From Pararhizobium sp. YC-54 (GTDB taxonomy: Bacteria > Pseudomonadota > Alphaproteobacteria > Rhizobiales > Rhizobiaceae): 64,000 nt of DNA. Below the pieces are notes generated by a model that did not search any database, had not been told where the DNA came from, and saw only the letters and a program-made list of their open reading frames with translations. The first letter of the stretch is position 1; each line of letters starts with the position of its first letter. The stretch lies in assembly GCF_025847205.1 (NCBI RefSeq), contig NZ_JAOYTH010000010.1, forward strand, positions 124,001 to 188,000. Direction: 5' to 3'. The position numbers and the translations under genes were made by a program. Positions 1 to 9,801 of this stretch are shown here, piece by piece.

Positions 1-363
1 GATACGGGATCGGGCCATGTGTTGCTTGCCTTCCGCACCGAAGAGGAGCGCCAGATGATGATTTCCGAACACGTCAAAAGCCAGTCGGAACCGCCGCTGT
101 CGGATGATTTTTTCGAGCGGCTCGACCGGATCCGTCAGCGTGGCTACGAAATGATGGCCAGCGCCCAGACCGCCGGCGTCTACAATCTGTCTGCACCTAT
201 CCTGGGGCCGGACGGACGCGGCATTGCGGCGCTGACCTGCCCCTACATCGCGCTGGTTAATGCCCCCTCGGCACCCGATATCACCGAGAGCATCGCGCTG
301 CTGCAAAAGACAGCTGCACAGCTTTCGCTGCTGGCCGGATCGGACGTCAATCATGCGGAATGA
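1..363 (+). CDS. IclR-family transcriptional regulator, C-terminal part (cut by window edge)
   Basis: The reading frame is open from base 1, so the gene begins upstream of the window and only about 120 C-terminal residues are seen. The stretch GSGHVLLAF followed by the acidic/basic run RTEEERQ, and later an AAL(S/T)-like strand before a helix ending near a hydrophobic LL, match the ligand-binding domain of IclR regulators. The DNA-binding winged helix is not in view. It lies 116 bp before an amidohydrolase on the same strand and faces a CoA-transferase operon, so it probably controls one or both. The effector cannot be read from the sequence. Confidence 0.8.
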   Translation, partial: DTGSGHVLLAFRTEEERQMMISEHVKSQSEPPLSDDFFERLDRIRQRGYEMMASAQTAGVYNLSAPILGPDGRGIAALTCPYIALVNAPSAPDITESIALLQKTAAQLSLLAGSDVNHAE

Positions 364-479
364 GCCTGTTTCAGCGGCTTACTCCACATTGGCTTGAGGG
401 AATTTCCCGAAAATTCTTATTTGAATGACATCTTCTTGTGTGAAATAGTTGTCCGCAGTGCCGGGGAGGGGCCTAGAGG

Positions 480-1316
480 ATGATCATCGACACCCATTTG
501 CATCTGATCGACAGGACAGCGCTTGCCTATCCGTGGCTGTCGGGCGTACCGGCGCTCAATCGCGATTTTCTCTATGAAACCTACGCAACCGAGGCAAAGC
601 GCTGCGGGATCGGATCAGCTCTCCACATGGAAGTCGATGTCGACAGCGCGCAGGTCGAGGCTGAAATCGACTATGTCCAGGCCCTCTCTGGCCGGCCGGA
701 AAGCCTGATTTCCGGCGCGATCGCTGCTTGCCGTCCAGAAGAGGCCGGCTTTGCCGCTTATCTCGAGCGCCAGCAAGCGAACCCGTTCGTCAAGGGTTTT
801 CGCCGCGTGCTGCATGTCGTGCCCGATGACGTCTCGGAAGGCGGCCTGTTTCGCGAGAACATCAAGCGGCTCGGCGGAACCGGCCTGACATTCGATCTTT
901 GCGTCCTGCCGCACCAGATTCCGAAGGCGATTGCGCTTGCTGACCTCGCGCCGGACGTTCAGTTCATCCTCGATCATTGCGGCGTCCCGGCAATCGCCTC
1001 GGGTGCGGTGCAGCCGTGGCGGGACAATATGACCGAGATCGCCAAACGCCAGAACGTGACCGCCAAGATTTCCGGCGTCGTCGCCTATGCCAAGGCGGAG
1101 AGCTGGTCAGTTGAAACGCTGCGTCCCTATGTCGAACACACGATCGCGCAGTTCGGCTGGGATCGCGTCGTCTGGGGCAGCGACTGGCCAGTCTGCACGC
1201 TTGGCGGCGGCCTGTCGACCTGGGTGGCGGCGACCCATGCACTGCTGGCCGGATGTTCGCAAAGTGAGCGCGACAGGCTGCTGTCGGGCAATGCTCAACG
1301 GCTTTGGCGCCTCTAA
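480..1316 (+). CDS. Amidohydrolase-2 family hydrolase (COG3618; lactonase/PDC hydrolase-like)
   Basis: A 278-residue protein starting MIIDTHLHLID, the first metal-binding HxH of amidohydrolase TIM barrels, with LDHCG in the middle and WGSDWPV near the end supplying the other metal or catalytic residues. These are hallmarks of the COG3618 group (2-pyrone-4,6-dicarboxylate hydrolase, L-fuconolactonase and similar lactonases). A purine-rich GGGGAGGGG ribosome-binding site precedes the ATG. It follows an IclR gene and converges with a CoA-transferase operon. It may hydrolyse a lactone or cyclic ester made or used by that pathway; the exact substrate is unknown. Confidence 0.85.
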   Translation: MIIDTHLHLIDRTALAYPWLSGVPALNRDFLYETYATEAKRCGIGSALHMEVDVDSAQVEAEIDYVQALSGRPESLISGAIAACRPEEAGFAAYLERQQANPFVKGFRRVLHVVPDDVSEGGLFRENIKRLGGTGLTFDLCVLPHQIPKAIALADLAPDVQFILDHCGVPAIASGAVQPWRDNMTEIAKRQNVTAKISGVVAYAKAESWSVETLRPYVEHTIAQFGWDRVVWGSDWPVCTLGGGLSTWVAATHALLAGCSQSERDRLLSGNAQRLWRL

Positions 1317-1350
1317 GCCGGCGGCCGGGGGGTATCCGCCGGCCCGCCTC

Positions 1351-2484
1351 TTATCGAAAGCTCTTTTCGAACAACCGATTGATATCGCCGACGACGGTCC
1401 TTGCGGACTGACGCTGCAACAGGCCTTCATTGAGACGATCGGATGCCGATTGCTGGAAGGCCATATAGCCGTCATGGCGGGGCCTGACCCAGGCCGCATC
1501 GAGCGTCGCGCGGGTGGCGCGATAGAAATCGGTCGTTGTCTGATTGACGATGTTGTCTTCCCATGCGTCCGCATGGCCAGGCTGCCCGCCGGCGGTGGGA
1601 TAATCGGCTTTCTGGATATCGCCGCTGGCGACCCAGTAGGCAAAGTCGATGGCAGCATCCGGGTTCTCGGAAAAGGCCGAGACGGCGATGCCGGTTCCGC
1701 CCAGCGCCGAACCGATCGGCCCGCTATTGCCCGCCGGCGGAATATCACCGAAACGGACGAGGCTGGGCCGAAAACCGTTCACGGAATAGCTGACGTAACC
1801 GTAGATCAGCGGCGCTACGGCGGCATTTGTATCCGGTTGCGCCATGTGCTCAAGCACCGCGATCGGATCCATCTCGAAACAGGCCGGATCGACCAGATCG
1901 GCGATCTCGCGTAACATTTCGAAAACCTGAATGCCGGTCTCAACGTCGATCAGTTCGCCTGGGACCTCGACTGCACAAGGCCGCCCGAGATTTCCGCAGA
2001 GCGTGTAAAAACTCATCAGCGAATGGGGCGGGCGCAGCGGAATAAGGACTTTTCCGGCCCGCGCCAGTTCGAGCACCCCGGCCCAGCTGACGGGCGGCGC
2101 GGCCAGCAGATCGGGCCTCCAGGCCTGCACCTGCGTTGCCGCATCGATCGGGAACGCCCATTGGCGGCCCTGCCAGCAATAGCTCGGATAGGATTGCCCA
2201 ATGCTGGCGGCCGCCAATGCGGATCGCTCGCTTTCACGTCCGGCGACATCCAGCGGCAGCAGGCATTTCTCATGGGTGATCTGGCCGACATGCGGGTGGT
2301 CGATGACGATGAGATCGAATTGCCGCGCCAGTTCTTCCACTGGGAACGTCTCGAAATCCTGCAGCGAGCGCTTTTCCCATTCGACCATGACGCCGGTTTG
2401 ATCGAACCAGCGGTGCGCGCAGGCGACCATCGGATCGTAACCGCGCGGGTGGTTCCAGGTCATGCCTTTGAGCGTGATGGTCAT
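1351..2484 (-). CDS. Solute-binding-protein-like protein without signal peptide
   Basis: A 377-residue protein resembling family 1 extracellular solute-binding proteins (Venus-flytrap fold): FDLIVIDHPHVGQ, the WAFPIDAATQ segment and GGTGIAVSAFSENPDAAIDFAYW near the middle are typical of sugar or glycerol-phosphate binding lobes. The N-terminus MTITLKGMTWNHPRGYDP has no hydrophobic signal and no lipobox, and no ABC permease or ATPase lies nearby. Its start overlaps the CoA-transferase stop by 4 bp (ATGA), which fixes the start and implies translational coupling as third gene of the MaoC-CaiB operon. It may be a cytoplasmic binding protein or an enzyme built on this fold. Confidence 0.75.
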   Translation of the reverse strand: MTITLKGMTWNHPRGYDPMVACAHRWFDQTGVMVEWEKRSLQDFETFPVEELARQFDLIVIDHPHVGQITHEKCLLPLDVAGRESERSALAAASIGQSYPSYCWQGRQWAFPIDAATQVQAWRPDLLAAPPVSWAGVLELARAGKVLIPLRPPHSLMSFYTLCGNLGRPCAVEVPGELIDVETGIQVFEMLREIADLVDPACFEMDPIAVLEHMAQPDTNAAVAPLIYGYVSYSVNGFRPSLVRFGDIPPAGNSGPIGSALGGTGIAVSAFSENPDAAIDFAYWVASGDIQKADYPTAGGQPGHADAWEDNIVNQTTTDFYRATRATLDAAWVRPRHDGYMAFQQSASDRLNEGLLQRQSARTVVGDINRLFEKSFR

Positions 2485-3641
2485 AGGCCGAACTCGTCAC
2501 GGATGGCTTGGCTGTGTTCGCCGATACGCGGCGCGGCGCGATCGACCTTGGCCCGCACACCGTTGACGCGGAGCGGCGAGCGGGTCGTCGTGATCGAAAT
2601 ATTGTCCTCGCGGGTGACGGTCTGCAGCATGTCGAGAACCTGAAAACCTTCACTGGCCAGAAGCTCGTTCCAGTTCAGAACGCGGGCGCACCAGATGTCG
2701 GCCGGTTCGAGAATTGCCAGCCATTCGTCGGTGGTTTTGGTGGCGATGCGCGTGGCGATCAGGGCCTTGATCTCGTCGCGGGCGGTAAACCAGCTGGCGG
2801 AGTTGTCGCGGTAGGGCGCCAGTTCCTCCATGTGGAGCAGGTCGGCGAGCTTGGGGATCGGCGTCATGGCGATGGCGAGATAGCCGTCGGCGGCCGCATA
2901 GACGCCGTAGGGCGCCGAGAGATAGGCGTGCGCACTGCGGAAATTCGCGCGCTTCGGCAGCCGCCGGCCATCGTTGAGATGGGTCGTCAGGACCTCGAAC
3001 TGGAAATCGACAAGCGCTTCGAGAAGGCTGGTCTCGACATGGCTGCCGGTGCCCTTGATGCCGCGCCGGACAAGCGCTGCGAGAATACCCTGCGCCAGGG
3101 CGGCCCCCGCCAGCATGTCGCCGATCGCCAGGCCAAACGGCACCGGCCCCTGGTCTTCATCGCCGTTCAGCCACATCACGCCGGAACGCGACTGCGCCAA
3201 CAGGTCCTGTCCCGGCCGTTTAACCCAGGGGCCTTCCTCGCCGTAGCCGCTGATCGAGGCGTAGACGAGACGCGGATTGATCTTCCGGACGGCCTCGTAA
3301 TCGAGCCCAAGCCGTTCGATGACGCCGGGCCGGAAATTCTGGATCAACACGTCGGCCTGGCTCAGCAACGTCCGCAACGATGCGAGATCCTTCTCGTCCT
3401 TCAGGTCGATGGACAGGCTTTCCTTGGCGCGGTTAATCGCATGGAAAATGGTGGAATCGCCGCCGATCTCGGTGTCGCTGAGATAGAGACGCCGCGACAG
3501 GTCGCCGCCGTCTGGCCGCTCGATCTTGATGACGCGGGCGCCGAGATCCATCAAGCGCAGGGAACAATAGGGGCCGGACAGGAACTGGCTGAGATCGACG
3601 ACGATCAGGCCGGCGAGGGGAAGGTCGGTATCGGCTGACAT
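2481..3641 (-). CDS. CaiB/BaiF family (class III) CoA-transferase
   Basis: A 386-residue member of the formyl-CoA transferase/carnitine dehydratase family. Near the start it has LAGLIVVDLSQFLSGPYCSLRLMDLGA with VIKIERPDGGD, the CoA-binding Rossmann-like region, and DVLIQNFRPGVIERLGL further on. The Asp used as acyl carrier by this family is expected in the DLL(A) segment around GQDLLAQ. It moves CoA between carboxylates. It overlaps the MaoC gene by one base (TAATG) and the next gene by four, so it is a middle operon gene. Acting with a MaoC hydratase it could activate and hydrate an unsaturated dicarboxylate or branched acid; the substrate is not identified. Confidence 0.88.
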   Translation of the reverse strand: MSADTDLPLAGLIVVDLSQFLSGPYCSLRLMDLGARVIKIERPDGGDLSRRLYLSDTEIGGDSTIFHAINRAKESLSIDLKDEKDLASLRTLLSQADVLIQNFRPGVIERLGLDYEAVRKINPRLVYASISGYGEEGPWVKRPGQDLLAQSRSGVMWLNGDEDQGPVPFGLAIGDMLAGAALAQGILAALVRRGIKGTGSHVETSLLEALVDFQFEVLTTHLNDGRRLPKRANFRSAHAYLSAPYGVYAAADGYLAIAMTPIPKLADLLHMEELAPYRDNSASWFTARDEIKALIATRIATKTTDEWLAILEPADIWCARVLNWNELLASEGFQVLDMLQTVTREDNISITTTRSPLRVNGVRAKVDRAAPRIGEHSQAIRDEFGL

Positions 3642-4195
3642 TATTCTTTTTCCGTCTTGCCGGCGAAATCGGCCGGGTTCTTGTATTTCACGGTCTGCAG
3701 ATGCTCGCAGTAGAGCACCAGCTCGCCTTCGCCCTTGAACACTTCGTAGCTGGCGCGGATCAGGCCCATGTCCTTGTAGCGCGGCCGCTTATCGAGGTTG
3801 GTACGGATCGTGTAGATGGTGTCGCCGATGAATACCGGCTTGATGAAGCGCAGCTTGTCGTAACCATAGGAAAAGGCGTTGACGCAGTTGGTGGCGACAA
3901 GGCCGAGGCCGGCGGAAAACACGAGGGCGCCGGCGATCAGCCTCTTGCCGAAGATGCCTTCGCGCTCGGCAAACATCTGGTCTTGCACATAGGGGTGGAT
4001 GTCCGTCACCAGCATGTTGAACATATGGCTGTCACCCTCGGCCATCGTGCGCCGCAAGGAGCGGATGCGCTGGCCGACCGGCCAATCCTCATAGAGCCAG
4101 TTTTCAGCGTTCCAGACCGGAAGCGCGGCGTGGTCGGCCGGCATGTCCGAAGGGTGGGTCGAGGAAACGCCCACGGTTGGTGCAGCGGCACTCAT
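3641..4195 (-). CDS. MaoC-like (hot-dog fold) enoyl-CoA hydratase/dehydratase
   Basis: A 184-residue protein with the MaoC hot-dog domain: [28 protein letters not shown] corresponds to the hydratase motif in which Asp and His residues normally polarise the substrate, and the later FIGDTIYT strand is the usual family signature. The first 30 residues are a low-complexity extension. It is the first gene of a three-gene operon (MaoC, CaiB, solute-binding-like). The combination points to a CoA-thioester pathway for an organic acid. The operon promoter should lie in the region up to about 4320, which contains a perfect 12-bp palindrome. Confidence 0.8.
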   Translation of the reverse strand: MSAAAPTVGVSSTHPSDMPADHAALPVWNAENWLYEDWPVGQRIRSLRRTMAEGDSHMFNMLVTDIHPYVQDQMFAEREGIFGKRLIAGALVFSAGLGLVATNCVNAFSYGYDKLRFIKPVFIGDTIYTIRTNLDKRPRYKDMGLIRASYEVFKGEGELVLYCEHLQTVKYKNPADFAGKTEKE

Positions 4196-4556
4196 GGCAT
4201 CCTGCTCGCGCGGATTGTTGCGGCCTGACTGGTATGCATCGGCGTCCTCCAGTTTTCTTATTTAAAGAACATTTTCACATATGGATTATTTTTGCAAGAA
4301 CGATCGTTCAATTGCAGCTCATCGAAACGGCGTCCGTCAGAGATGCAGAACGGCCCAGTGGGGAAAGTTGGCGCGGTCGCCACGGCGCGATCGATTCGCT
4401 TTAAGCCGGTTTCGACAGAATGGATGCGATCAAGGGACTTGCCGTTTGGCTCGGATATCAGCTTTTCGGCGCTAAAATCGGCAAAGCCCGGCTCTGGATA
4501 CGAAGCGTTAACTATATGCTTTGTAAATCAGAATCACCAACATGGAGAACCGCCGG
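4196..4556. other. Divergent intergenic region
   Basis: About 360 bases between the MaoC operon (leftward) and a small conserved gene (rightward). Apart from the palindrome at 4298-4309 I see no gene, RNA or repeat. An AT-rich stretch around 4255-4295 is the likely promoter area for the leftward operon. Confidence 0.5.
4298..4309. promoter_or_regulatory. Candidate operator: 12-bp palindrome GAACGATCGTTC
   Basis: A perfect 12-bp palindrome about 100 bp upstream of the MaoC start, flanked by TTGCAA on the left and TTGCA on the right, which gives a longer imperfect dyad. It lies in the only long intergenic stretch of this locus (4196-4556). The IclR regulator or an unlinked TetR-type protein are possible binders; no promoter boxes were assigned with confidence. 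Confidence 0.35.
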
Positions 4557-4871
4557 ATGAGTGCTGCGTTGATGGATGTGCGTTTTTCGGAAACGGAAGA
4601 ACGGGTCGTACCGTTTCCCTTGTCGGGACAGGCAAGCACCATCAGGCGTTGCGCCCGCGAGCTGGAAAATGTCCATGGTGACGAGGCTTTGCAGTACTGG
4701 AAAACCGAGTGCCGCGTTCTGGCGGAAGGCTTGAGAAGGCTGGGATGCTCGGAAGACGCTATCCGCACGCAAGTGATGGCCTTCCAGACCGAAGTCCAGG
4801 TGGAAATGATGCGCCGCTATTCGGACCGCCTCGCCGCAGAGGCTCAGGACGGTTACACCCTCAATTCTTGA
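4557..4871 (+). CDS. Small conserved protein resembling DUF6074
   Basis: About 104 residues. The run RVVPFPLSGQASTIRRCARELE resembles rhizobial DUF6074 proteins, which share a short (V/I)(I/V)PFP motif followed by a charged helix and a Trp-containing segment (here YWKTEC). The ATG at 4557 is preferred because GGAG lies nine bases before it; an in-frame ATG at 4542 lacks a good site. The function is unknown, and it stands alone between divergent and convergent neighbours. Family assignment is from memory of the motif and is moderate. Confidence 0.65.
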   Translation: MSAALMDVRFSETEERVVPFPLSGQASTIRRCARELENVHGDEALQYWKTECRVLAEGLRRLGCSEDAIRTQVMAFQTEVQVEMMRRYSDRLAAEAQDGYTLNS

Positions 4872-4965
4872 ACTCTAAAGGTGCTCTGCCCTCGGGCGGA
4901 AGACACAGGTTTGTGCGGTCACCGGGACGCCGGCGCGATGTGTCCAAACACCAAAGCAGATACCA

Positions 4966-4992
4966 AAAAGGGCAGCCGCGAGCTGCCCTTTT
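4966..4992. terminator. Bidirectional rho-independent terminator
   Basis: Perfect 11-bp stem AAAAGGGCAGC/GCTGCCCTTTT with a 5-base loop, with T runs on both strands. It sits between the convergent DUF6074-like gene and the aspartate decarboxylase gene, whose stop is 24 bases away. Confidence 0.85.
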
Positions 4993-5015
4993 GTCGTTGT
5001 GAAGCTTCGGCCCCG

Positions 5016-6608
<1,593 letters not shown>

Positions 6609-6626
6609 TTACTAAATCGAATGAAG

Positions 6627-8312
6627 TCAGACGAAGGCAACGACGAGCGGGCCAAGCAATGTCAGGAAGACGTTGGCCAGCGCGTAGGTAATGGCGAAGG
6701 GCGTGGTGGGGACGGTGTTTCCGGCCTTGTCGAGAATTTCGCCGAACGCGGGATTGGCACTGCGCGATCCGGAAAGCGCGCCGGCGAAGATGGCGGTGTT
6801 GTCGTAGCGCAGGATATAGCGCCCGACGAGCATGGTGATGAGCAGCGGCAGGATCGTCACGACGACGCCGATCAGGAAGATCGAAATGCCGTTTTCAGCG
6901 ACCGTTTGGACGGCCTGCTGCCCGGATTGCAGCCCGACGACGGCGACGAAGCCGGCAAGGCCGAGATCGCGCAGGAGTGTCGAGGCCGCTGTCGGCATGT
7001 TGCCGAGCGTCATGTTGCGGCTGCGGTACCAGCCGAAGGCGAGACCGGCGAGCAGGGCGCCGCCGCCGCTGCCGAGCGTCAGCGGAATGGAACCGATGCG
7101 AATGACCGCAAGTCCGACGAGCAGGCCGACGACGATACCGAGGCCATGGAAGACGAAGTCGGTCTTGTCGCTGGGCATGATCACCGCGCCGACCCGTTTG
7201 GCGATGCGCTGCAGATCTTCCTGCAGGCCATACGCGGTCACGACATCACCAGCCTCGATGCGGGTGTCGGCTACAAGCGTCAGCGGATTGCCGCCACGCT
7301 TGACCTGAAGAACAAAGACGCCGTGGCGCAGTTCTTTGGTCGCCTCGATGATTTCGGCGACCGTTTTGCCGGCAAACTCCTTGTTGCCGATGACAACGTC
7401 ACGCGTCGCGACAACCATGTCCATGCCATCGGAAGACTGTGTCTCCGGGCCGATGGTGTTCGCCATGCCGACAACGCTGGCACGCCGCCCGACAATGAGG
7501 ACGATATCATCCTGCTGCAGTTTGAGATCGGGTTCGACGCCAATGATCTCGCCCGCCCGTTTCACCCGCTCGATGGCAATGGTTGCATTCGTGACGCCAG
7601 CCTCGATTTCCCTGACCGTGCGGCCGGCGGCCTGGCCGACCTGGAAGAGGCGCCCGACGAGATCCGGCAGGGCAGGGGTTTCGCCAGGGCCATAGACCTT
7701 GGCGCCGGCCAGCATCTCGGCCTCGGCCTTGACGGCGTCGTCGCGAATGCTGCGGCCCATGAACCAGGGCAGGATGTTGACGCAGACGATGATGGCGCCG
7801 AAGGAGCCGAAAATATAGGTGACCGCATAGCCGATGGCGACATTCGCCTGCAGGCGCTGCACTTCGTCGGCGGCCAGGCCGAGCTTGCCGATTGCCGAGC
7901 TTGCGGTGCCGATGATCGCCGATTGGGTGAGGCCACCGGCGGCGATGCCTGCGGCCAATCCCTTGTCGAGGCCGAACATCTTGGCCAGAACAACCACCGT
8001 CACGAGCCCGCTGATGGCGAGCACAGCGGCCATGACGATCTCGCGGATCGACTTGCGCCCAAGCGAGCGGAAGAATTGCGGGCCGCTTTCGAAGCCGACC
8101 GCATAGATGAACAGTGCAAAGAGAACCGCTTTGATGCCGTTATCGATTGTAATGCCGATCTGGCTGAGCACGACTGCAACCAGAAGCGAGCCGGCGACGC
8201 CGCCCAGCTGGAACTTGCCGAACTGGAACTTGCCGATCCAATAGCCACCCGCCAATGACAAAAACAGAGCGATTTCAGGAGATTGGTGAAAAATAGACTG
8301 CAGGAACGACAT
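6627..8312 (-). CDS. aspT: Aspartate:alanine antiporter (AAE family)
   Basis: A 561-residue inner-membrane protein with hydrophobic segments at both ends and a soluble middle containing two RCK_C (TrkA-C) type domains, roughly residues 200-370, the arrangement of the AAEX/YidE family. TM signatures include GLAAGIAAGGLTQSAIIGTA and GSGGGALLAGLAFGW. In this family AspT exchanges external aspartate for internal alanine. The gene precedes asdA by 27 bp in one transcription unit, as expected for a functional pair. The unit is bounded upstream by the terminator of the isomerase operon. A related dicarboxylate/amino acid exchanger cannot be excluded, but the neighbour makes aspartate/alanine by far the likeliest. 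Confidence 0.9.
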   Translation of the reverse strand: MSFLQSIFHQSPEIALFLSLAGGYWIGKFQFGKFQLGGVAGSLLVAVVLSQIGITIDNGIKAVLFALFIYAVGFESGPQFFRSLGRKSIREIVMAAVLAISGLVTVVVLAKMFGLDKGLAAGIAAGGLTQSAIIGTASSAIGKLGLAADEVQRLQANVAIGYAVTYIFGSFGAIIVCVNILPWFMGRSIRDDAVKAEAEMLAGAKVYGPGETPALPDLVGRLFQVGQAAGRTVREIEAGVTNATIAIERVKRAGEIIGVEPDLKLQQDDIVLIVGRRASVVGMANTIGPETQSSDGMDMVVATRDVVIGNKEFAGKTVAEIIEATKELRHGVFVLQVKRGGNPLTLVADTRIEAGDVVTAYGLQEDLQRIAKRVGAVIMPSDKTDFVFHGLGIVVGLLVGLAVIRIGSIPLTLGSGGGALLAGLAFGWYRSRNMTLGNMPTAASTLLRDLGLAGFVAVVGLQSGQQAVQTVAENGISIFLIGVVVTILPLLITMLVGRYILRYDNTAIFAGALSGSRSANPAFGEILDKAGNTVPTTPFAITYALANVFLTLLGPLVVAFV

Positions 8313-8483
8313 GGGTCCTCCGTATCAATGCTGCTTTGCTCGCGGATATTGGGATTAAGTCAAAAAGGAGGGTTGCGTCGGGGTCAAGAAAAAACTTCTA
8401 CGGGTAGATTAAATAGTGCTTTGGCTTTGTTCAAATTTGAGACTCGCCGCACAAAAATGAGGCAAGATGGCCGAAACAAAAAA

Positions 8484-8509
8484 AACGCCCGGCATTTTTG
8501 CCGGGCGTT
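8484..8509 (-). terminator. Rho-independent terminator of the isomerase operon
   Basis: An 11-bp perfect stem (AACGCCCGGCA and its complement) with a T-rich loop; on the minus strand it is followed by eight U residues (8485-8478). It lies 60 bases past the stop of the rpiB-like gene and before the aspT start region. Confidence 0.88.
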
Positions 8510-8568
8510 CATTCTGCAGGACATGAGGGAGGATCTACATATTCTGCCGAAAAGGTTCGATCAGATCG

Positions 8569-9006
8569 TCACTTGCCGGCGTCGAGGCGGTCGATCGCCT
8601 CGACATTGCCGGCGGAGGAGCCGTTCGGATCGAATTCGGATTCCAGCCACCGGTCGACGATGGCCTTGGCCAGTTCCGGCCCGACGACGCGGGCGCCCAT
8701 CGTGATGATCTGCGCGTTGTTGGACTTGGCGGCGCGCTCGGCCGAATAGGTGTCGTGCGTCAGCGCCGCGCGGATGCCGGGCACCTTGTTGGCGGCGATG
8801 GAGACGCCGATGCCGGTGCCGCAGATCAGGATGCCGCGGTCGTTCTCACCACGGACGATGGTTTCAGCCAATCCCTTGGACAGGTCGGCATAGAAGCCGG
8901 ACTGGCTGAGATTTTTGACGTCAAGGCCGCTCTTGGTCATGAGATGGGCTTCGATAATGTCGAGAAGCGGCTTGCCTGCGCTGTCGGCGCCGATTGCGAT
9001 TTTCAT
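8569..9006 (-). CDS. eryI: RpiB/LacAB-family isomerase, probable D-erythrulose-4-phosphate isomerase
   Basis: A 145-residue sugar-phosphate isomerase. Cys62 lies in [14 protein letters not shown], the conserved catalytic loop, and His84 in LTHDTYSAE. The usual GxDHxG phosphate/base motif near the N-terminus reads GADSAG here, so the family His is Ser, suggesting a substrate other than ribose 5-phosphate. It is third in the operon after a DeoR regulator and a TIM-like isomerase. The same trio in Brucella and Sinorhizobium acts in erythritol breakdown, forming D-erythrose 4-phosphate from tetrulose phosphates; the equivalent DerI acts in tetrulose pathways. The erythritol kinase and dehydrogenases are not in the window. 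Confidence 0.8.
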   Translation of the reverse strand: MKIAIGADSAGKPLLDIIEAHLMTKSGLDVKNLSQSGFYADLSKGLAETIVRGENDRGILICGTGIGVSIAANKVPGIRAALTHDTYSAERAAKSNNAQIITMGARVVGPELAKAIVDRWLESEFDPNGSSAGNVEAIDRLDAGK

Positions 9007-9033
9007 GGCTGTATCCTTGTGTTGGCGGTGTTT

Positions 9034-9801
9034 TCAGAGCGCCGAGGCGGCGCGTTCGAGGATGTCGAGATAGCCGGCCACATCCCAGGCCGAGCGGCCG
9101 ATGAACAGGCCGTCGATATGCGGCTTGGCAATCAGTTCCTCGCAATTGCCGGGGTTGACGCTGCCGCCGTAGAGAACCGGCACGGATAGGCCAAGGCTCG
9201 CTTGCGCCCATTGCGCGATCAAGGCATGGCGCTCGTCGGCATAGTCGGCCGAAGCCGGAATGCCGTTGACGCCGATTGCCCAGACCGGCTCGTAGGCCAA
9301 CAGCACTGGTTTTGCCTTGTCTGCGCCCTCAAGCATCGCAAGGGCGCCTTCGACCTGCCTCCGCAGCACAGCGTCAGCCTGTCCGGCTTCGCGCTCGGCC
9401 AGCGTTTCGCCGATGCAGATCAGCGGGATCAGGCCGTGCCGGACGGCTGCCGCCGTCTTCAGTCCGACGGTGCGGTCCGTTTCGCCAAAATGTTCGCGCC
9501 GTTCGCTATGGCCAAGCTCGACGATATCGAGATTGCAGTCCTTGAGCATGACCGGCGAGATTTCACCAGTCCAGGCGCCGGCGTCGTCCCAATGCATGTT
9601 CTGCGCGCCGACCTTGACGCTTGTTTCGGCAAGCCGCTCCTTCACCTGCCGCGTGGCTGTGAACGGCGGAATGACAAAACGCTGAATACGGGCATCCCTT
9701 GCCGCATCGGCCTCGGCCAACCCTTCGGCAAAGGCCATCGCCTCGGCGAGCGTCTTGTTCATCTTCCAGCTGGTTCCAACCCAGACGGATGTCTTTGTCA
9801 T
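9034..9801 (-). CDS. eryH: Triosephosphate-isomerase-like protein, probable L-erythrulose-1-phosphate isomerase
   Basis: A 255-residue TIM barrel with Lys13 (SWKMNKT), His98 (ELGHSERR), Glu171 (AYEPVWAIG) and the phosphate-gripping LYGGSVNP. Residue 11, Asn in glycolytic triosephosphate isomerases (GNWKMN), is Ser, as I recall for the EryH/LerI/TpiA2 subgroup. The ATG start overlaps the regulator stop by four bases and has AAGGAAA ahead; the frame stays open upstream, but that extension lies inside the regulator gene. In Brucella the equivalent TpiA2 isomerises L-erythrulose 1-phosphate to D-erythrulose 4-phosphate. A plain TpiA role is less likely given the context. Confidence 0.82.
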   Translation of the reverse strand: MTKTSVWVGTSWKMNKTLAEAMAFAEGLAEADAARDARIQRFVIPPFTATRQVKERLAETSVKVGAQNMHWDDAGAWTGEISPVMLKDCNLDIVELGHSERREHFGETDRTVGLKTAAAVRHGLIPLICIGETLAEREAGQADAVLRRQVEGALAMLEGADKAKPVLLAYEPVWAIGVNGIPASADYADERHALIAQWAQASLGLSVPVLYGGSVNPGNCEELIAKPHIDGLFIGRSAWDVAGYLDILERAASAL

